Positions 62,901 to 64,000 of a stretch of 64,000 nt of DNA are shown here, one piece after another. Where the stretch lies: NCBI GenBank assembly GCA_004026145.2, contig CP034989.1, positions 3,801,208 through 3,865,207 on the forward strand, given 5' to 3'. Position 1 is the stretch's first letter. Each line of letters starts with the position of its first letter. A model generated the notes under the pieces. It ran no database searches. It was not told the origin of the DNA and saw only the letters and a list, made by a program, of their open reading frames with translations. The translations under genes and the position numbers were made by a program. Origin of the DNA: Takifugu bimaculatus (taxonomy: Eukaryota > Chordata > Actinopteri > Tetraodontiformes > Tetraodontidae).

Positions 62901-63556
62901 TGGTGACAGGTAACCTAACTCTGTGTTCACACCAACACAACAGAACAAAGAAAACAAATCAAAACCCAAACTGAGAAGAGAAATGGCCGCATTTTTATTT
63001 TACAGGCCTCTTTTTTGTTTTGCGTTGCATTACTGATTGACTATGTACTAGATCGAATGCTGAGGCATGCAAAATAAAAGAGAGCCGTGAATGAAATGAT
63101 GCACGAGAAGGTGATTTGATTTGAAGAACATGCTCAGATGGGGGAATTCGCTGGTTTTCCTGACCTTGCAGAGCGTTGCCCAGCAGAGCCTCCAGCTCTG
63201 GGTTAATCTCTGCCTTCTCCTTCAGCATGTGGAAGAGCAGCTGGTTCTGGGTGGCGCTGTTGATCTCAGTCTGCTTCAACCTGCCCTCCATCACCTTCAG
63301 CTGGGAGTCCTTCTGTGATGCTTGCAGACCCTGAAGGGCCAAACAATCACGAATGGGTGGTGTGGGAAATTACACTTGCATGACCCCATTTAAGATGCTG
63401 ACACTGACGTGAGGGAGCCCTTATGGCAGCAGTGCGTGGGGGGGCTGGTGTTACCTTATTGATGGCCAAATTCATTAAGTGGTCCAGAAGAAAGCGAGCC
63501 TCTGATAAACTACAGGAGCTGATCACTGCAGCCACATCCACCGTGTCTCCTTCCTC
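59943..63556 (-). CDS. kif21a: Kinesin-like protein KIF21A, 3' sixteen coding exons (5' part outside window)
   Basis: Coding exons on the minus strand: 63556-63455, 63330-63165, 62920-62900, 62537-62480, 62388-62334, 62219-62005, 61930-61772, 61682-61650, 61543-61407, 61330-61246, 61174-61085, 61004-60846, 60771-60654, 60531-60361, 60283-60087, 60000-59943. Phases all close, giving 607 codons and a stop. KIF21A is a plus-end kinesin that restrains microtubule growth at the cortex and in axons (family knowledge). The visible part starts in the coiled-coil stalk (EARFLLDHLMNLAINK; QLKVMEGRLKQTEI), passes a Ser/Pro/acidic linker (NGEDSSSDESTPSP; SDLMKLCGE; KARRRAATQMELLYA) and ends with seven WD40 blades from about visible residue 286 (GHSKPV...KVWNL, YIKVWDI, VRMWDL, GHLGPV...HHIK, CHIKKWDL, LLHLWHA, RTVKIWEA). 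The motor domain lies beyond the right edge. KIF21A is preferred to KIF21B because cpne8 and alg10 are neighbours. The donor gtgctg after RQRNK is weak but required by phase. Confidence 0.95.
62900..62920 (-). other. kif21a: 21-nt microexon of kif21a (LGYLSP)
   Basis: Twenty-one bases lie between an acceptor (tgaacacag) and a strong donor (gtgagt). The phase is 2 in / 1 out, exactly what the exons at 63165 and 62537 need. It codes for Leu-Gly-Tyr-Leu-Ser-Pro plus split codons between coiled coil and acidic linker. Being a multiple of three, it can be skipped without a frameshift. Confidence 0.65.
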
Positions 63557-64000
63557 CTGCAAATGGCCCCAAATAACACACACATTTAATAAGTAGACTT
63601 TGAGAAAGTCAGTCACAAAATGTGCGCTGGATCAAATGTATGATTTATGTGCCTTCCTTAGAAAATAGGTCTCTGGAAATGAGCAATTTCCATCTTAATT
63701 AACTCTCTGATAGAACAAGTTTGCTGTGAAGAAACTGGATGTGTAACATGATGACACTATTGGGGTTTAGGCAAATTTCCCATGAAGCTAATATTCAGGA
63801 GAATCATGAACGTCTGACATTGTTTCCAAAATTGGAAGCATCTGGTCCATTGAGCAATATGGAGCAAACTTTCTCAAACAGTTAATGAGGTCATGTTCCT
63901 GAACTCTGAAGAGAGGTTTCGTGCCTCATTAGGCACCAAAACTTCAGGGTTTTCTTGAAGCCTTTTTTTGAGTCTTTGCATGATTTTTATTTGTGGGGTC
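63557..64000 (-). other. kif21a intron at the right edge
   Basis: No exon-like block was found on the minus strand between the acceptor at 63557 and the window end. The sequence is AT-rich, and the next upstream exon must be beyond 64000. Confidence 0.55.

Overview
The window is vertebrate nuclear DNA, almost certainly from a ray-finned (teleost) fish. The genes are spliced with GT-AG introns and encode vertebrate proteins. The dispersed repeats are teleost-type: CR1/L2/Rex-like and RTE-like LINE fragments, a Tc1-like fossil, a 5S-rRNA-derived SINE and a tRNA-derived SINE. (CA)n and (GA)n microsatellites are long and frequent. The species cannot be named from the sequence alone.

Layout, left to right. 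Positions 31-3196 (+) hold the 3' eleven coding exons of gramd4, an ER/mitochondrial GRAM-domain protein; its 5' part lies outside the window. Positions 3197-7231 are 3' flank plus a gutted non-LTR retrotransposon. Positions 7232-9099 (+) encode a complete 324-residue fold-type II PLP enzyme of the serine racemase / threonine ammonia-lyase family, with a 5S-derived SINE in its last intron. It converges on tprkb (9558-10517, -), a 175-residue KEOPS subunit. tprkb is head-to-head with alg10 (11030-12788, +), the ER alpha-1,2-glucosyltransferase that finishes the N-glycan precursor.

A roughly 8.5 kb stretch between alg10 and the cpne8 stop codon holds LINE and repeat debris, a decayed copy of a copine terminal exon, AT-rich sequence that may be cpne8 3' UTR, and a perfect 40-bp palindrome. 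cpne8 (copine-8) then occupies 21250-54301 on the minus strand. I reconstructed all 20 coding exons; every splice phase closes, giving 564 codons, which as I recall is the length of human CPNE8. Its introns carry an RTE-like fragment, a tRNA-derived SINE and a Tc1-like fossil. After about 4 kb of intergenic DNA, the 3' sixteen coding exons of kif21a (59943-63556, -) encode the end of the coiled-coil stalk, a Ser/Pro-rich linker and a seven-bladed WD40 propeller. The rest of kif21a lies beyond the right edge.

The order alg10 - cpne8 - kif21a matches the human 12q12 neighbourhood (ALG10B, CPNE8, KIF21A), which supports the CPNE8 and KIF21A assignments over CPNE5 and KIF21B. The genes do not form a pathway; this is an ordinary syntenic block. 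I saw no CRISPR array, operon or intact mobile element, and no evidence of an undescribed multi-gene system. The best leads are the phase-compatible copine pseudo-exon downstream of cpne8, CTCF-like motifs placed convergently around cpne8, the 5S-derived SINE with readable internal promoter boxes, and two in-frame microexons (gramd4 and kif21a).
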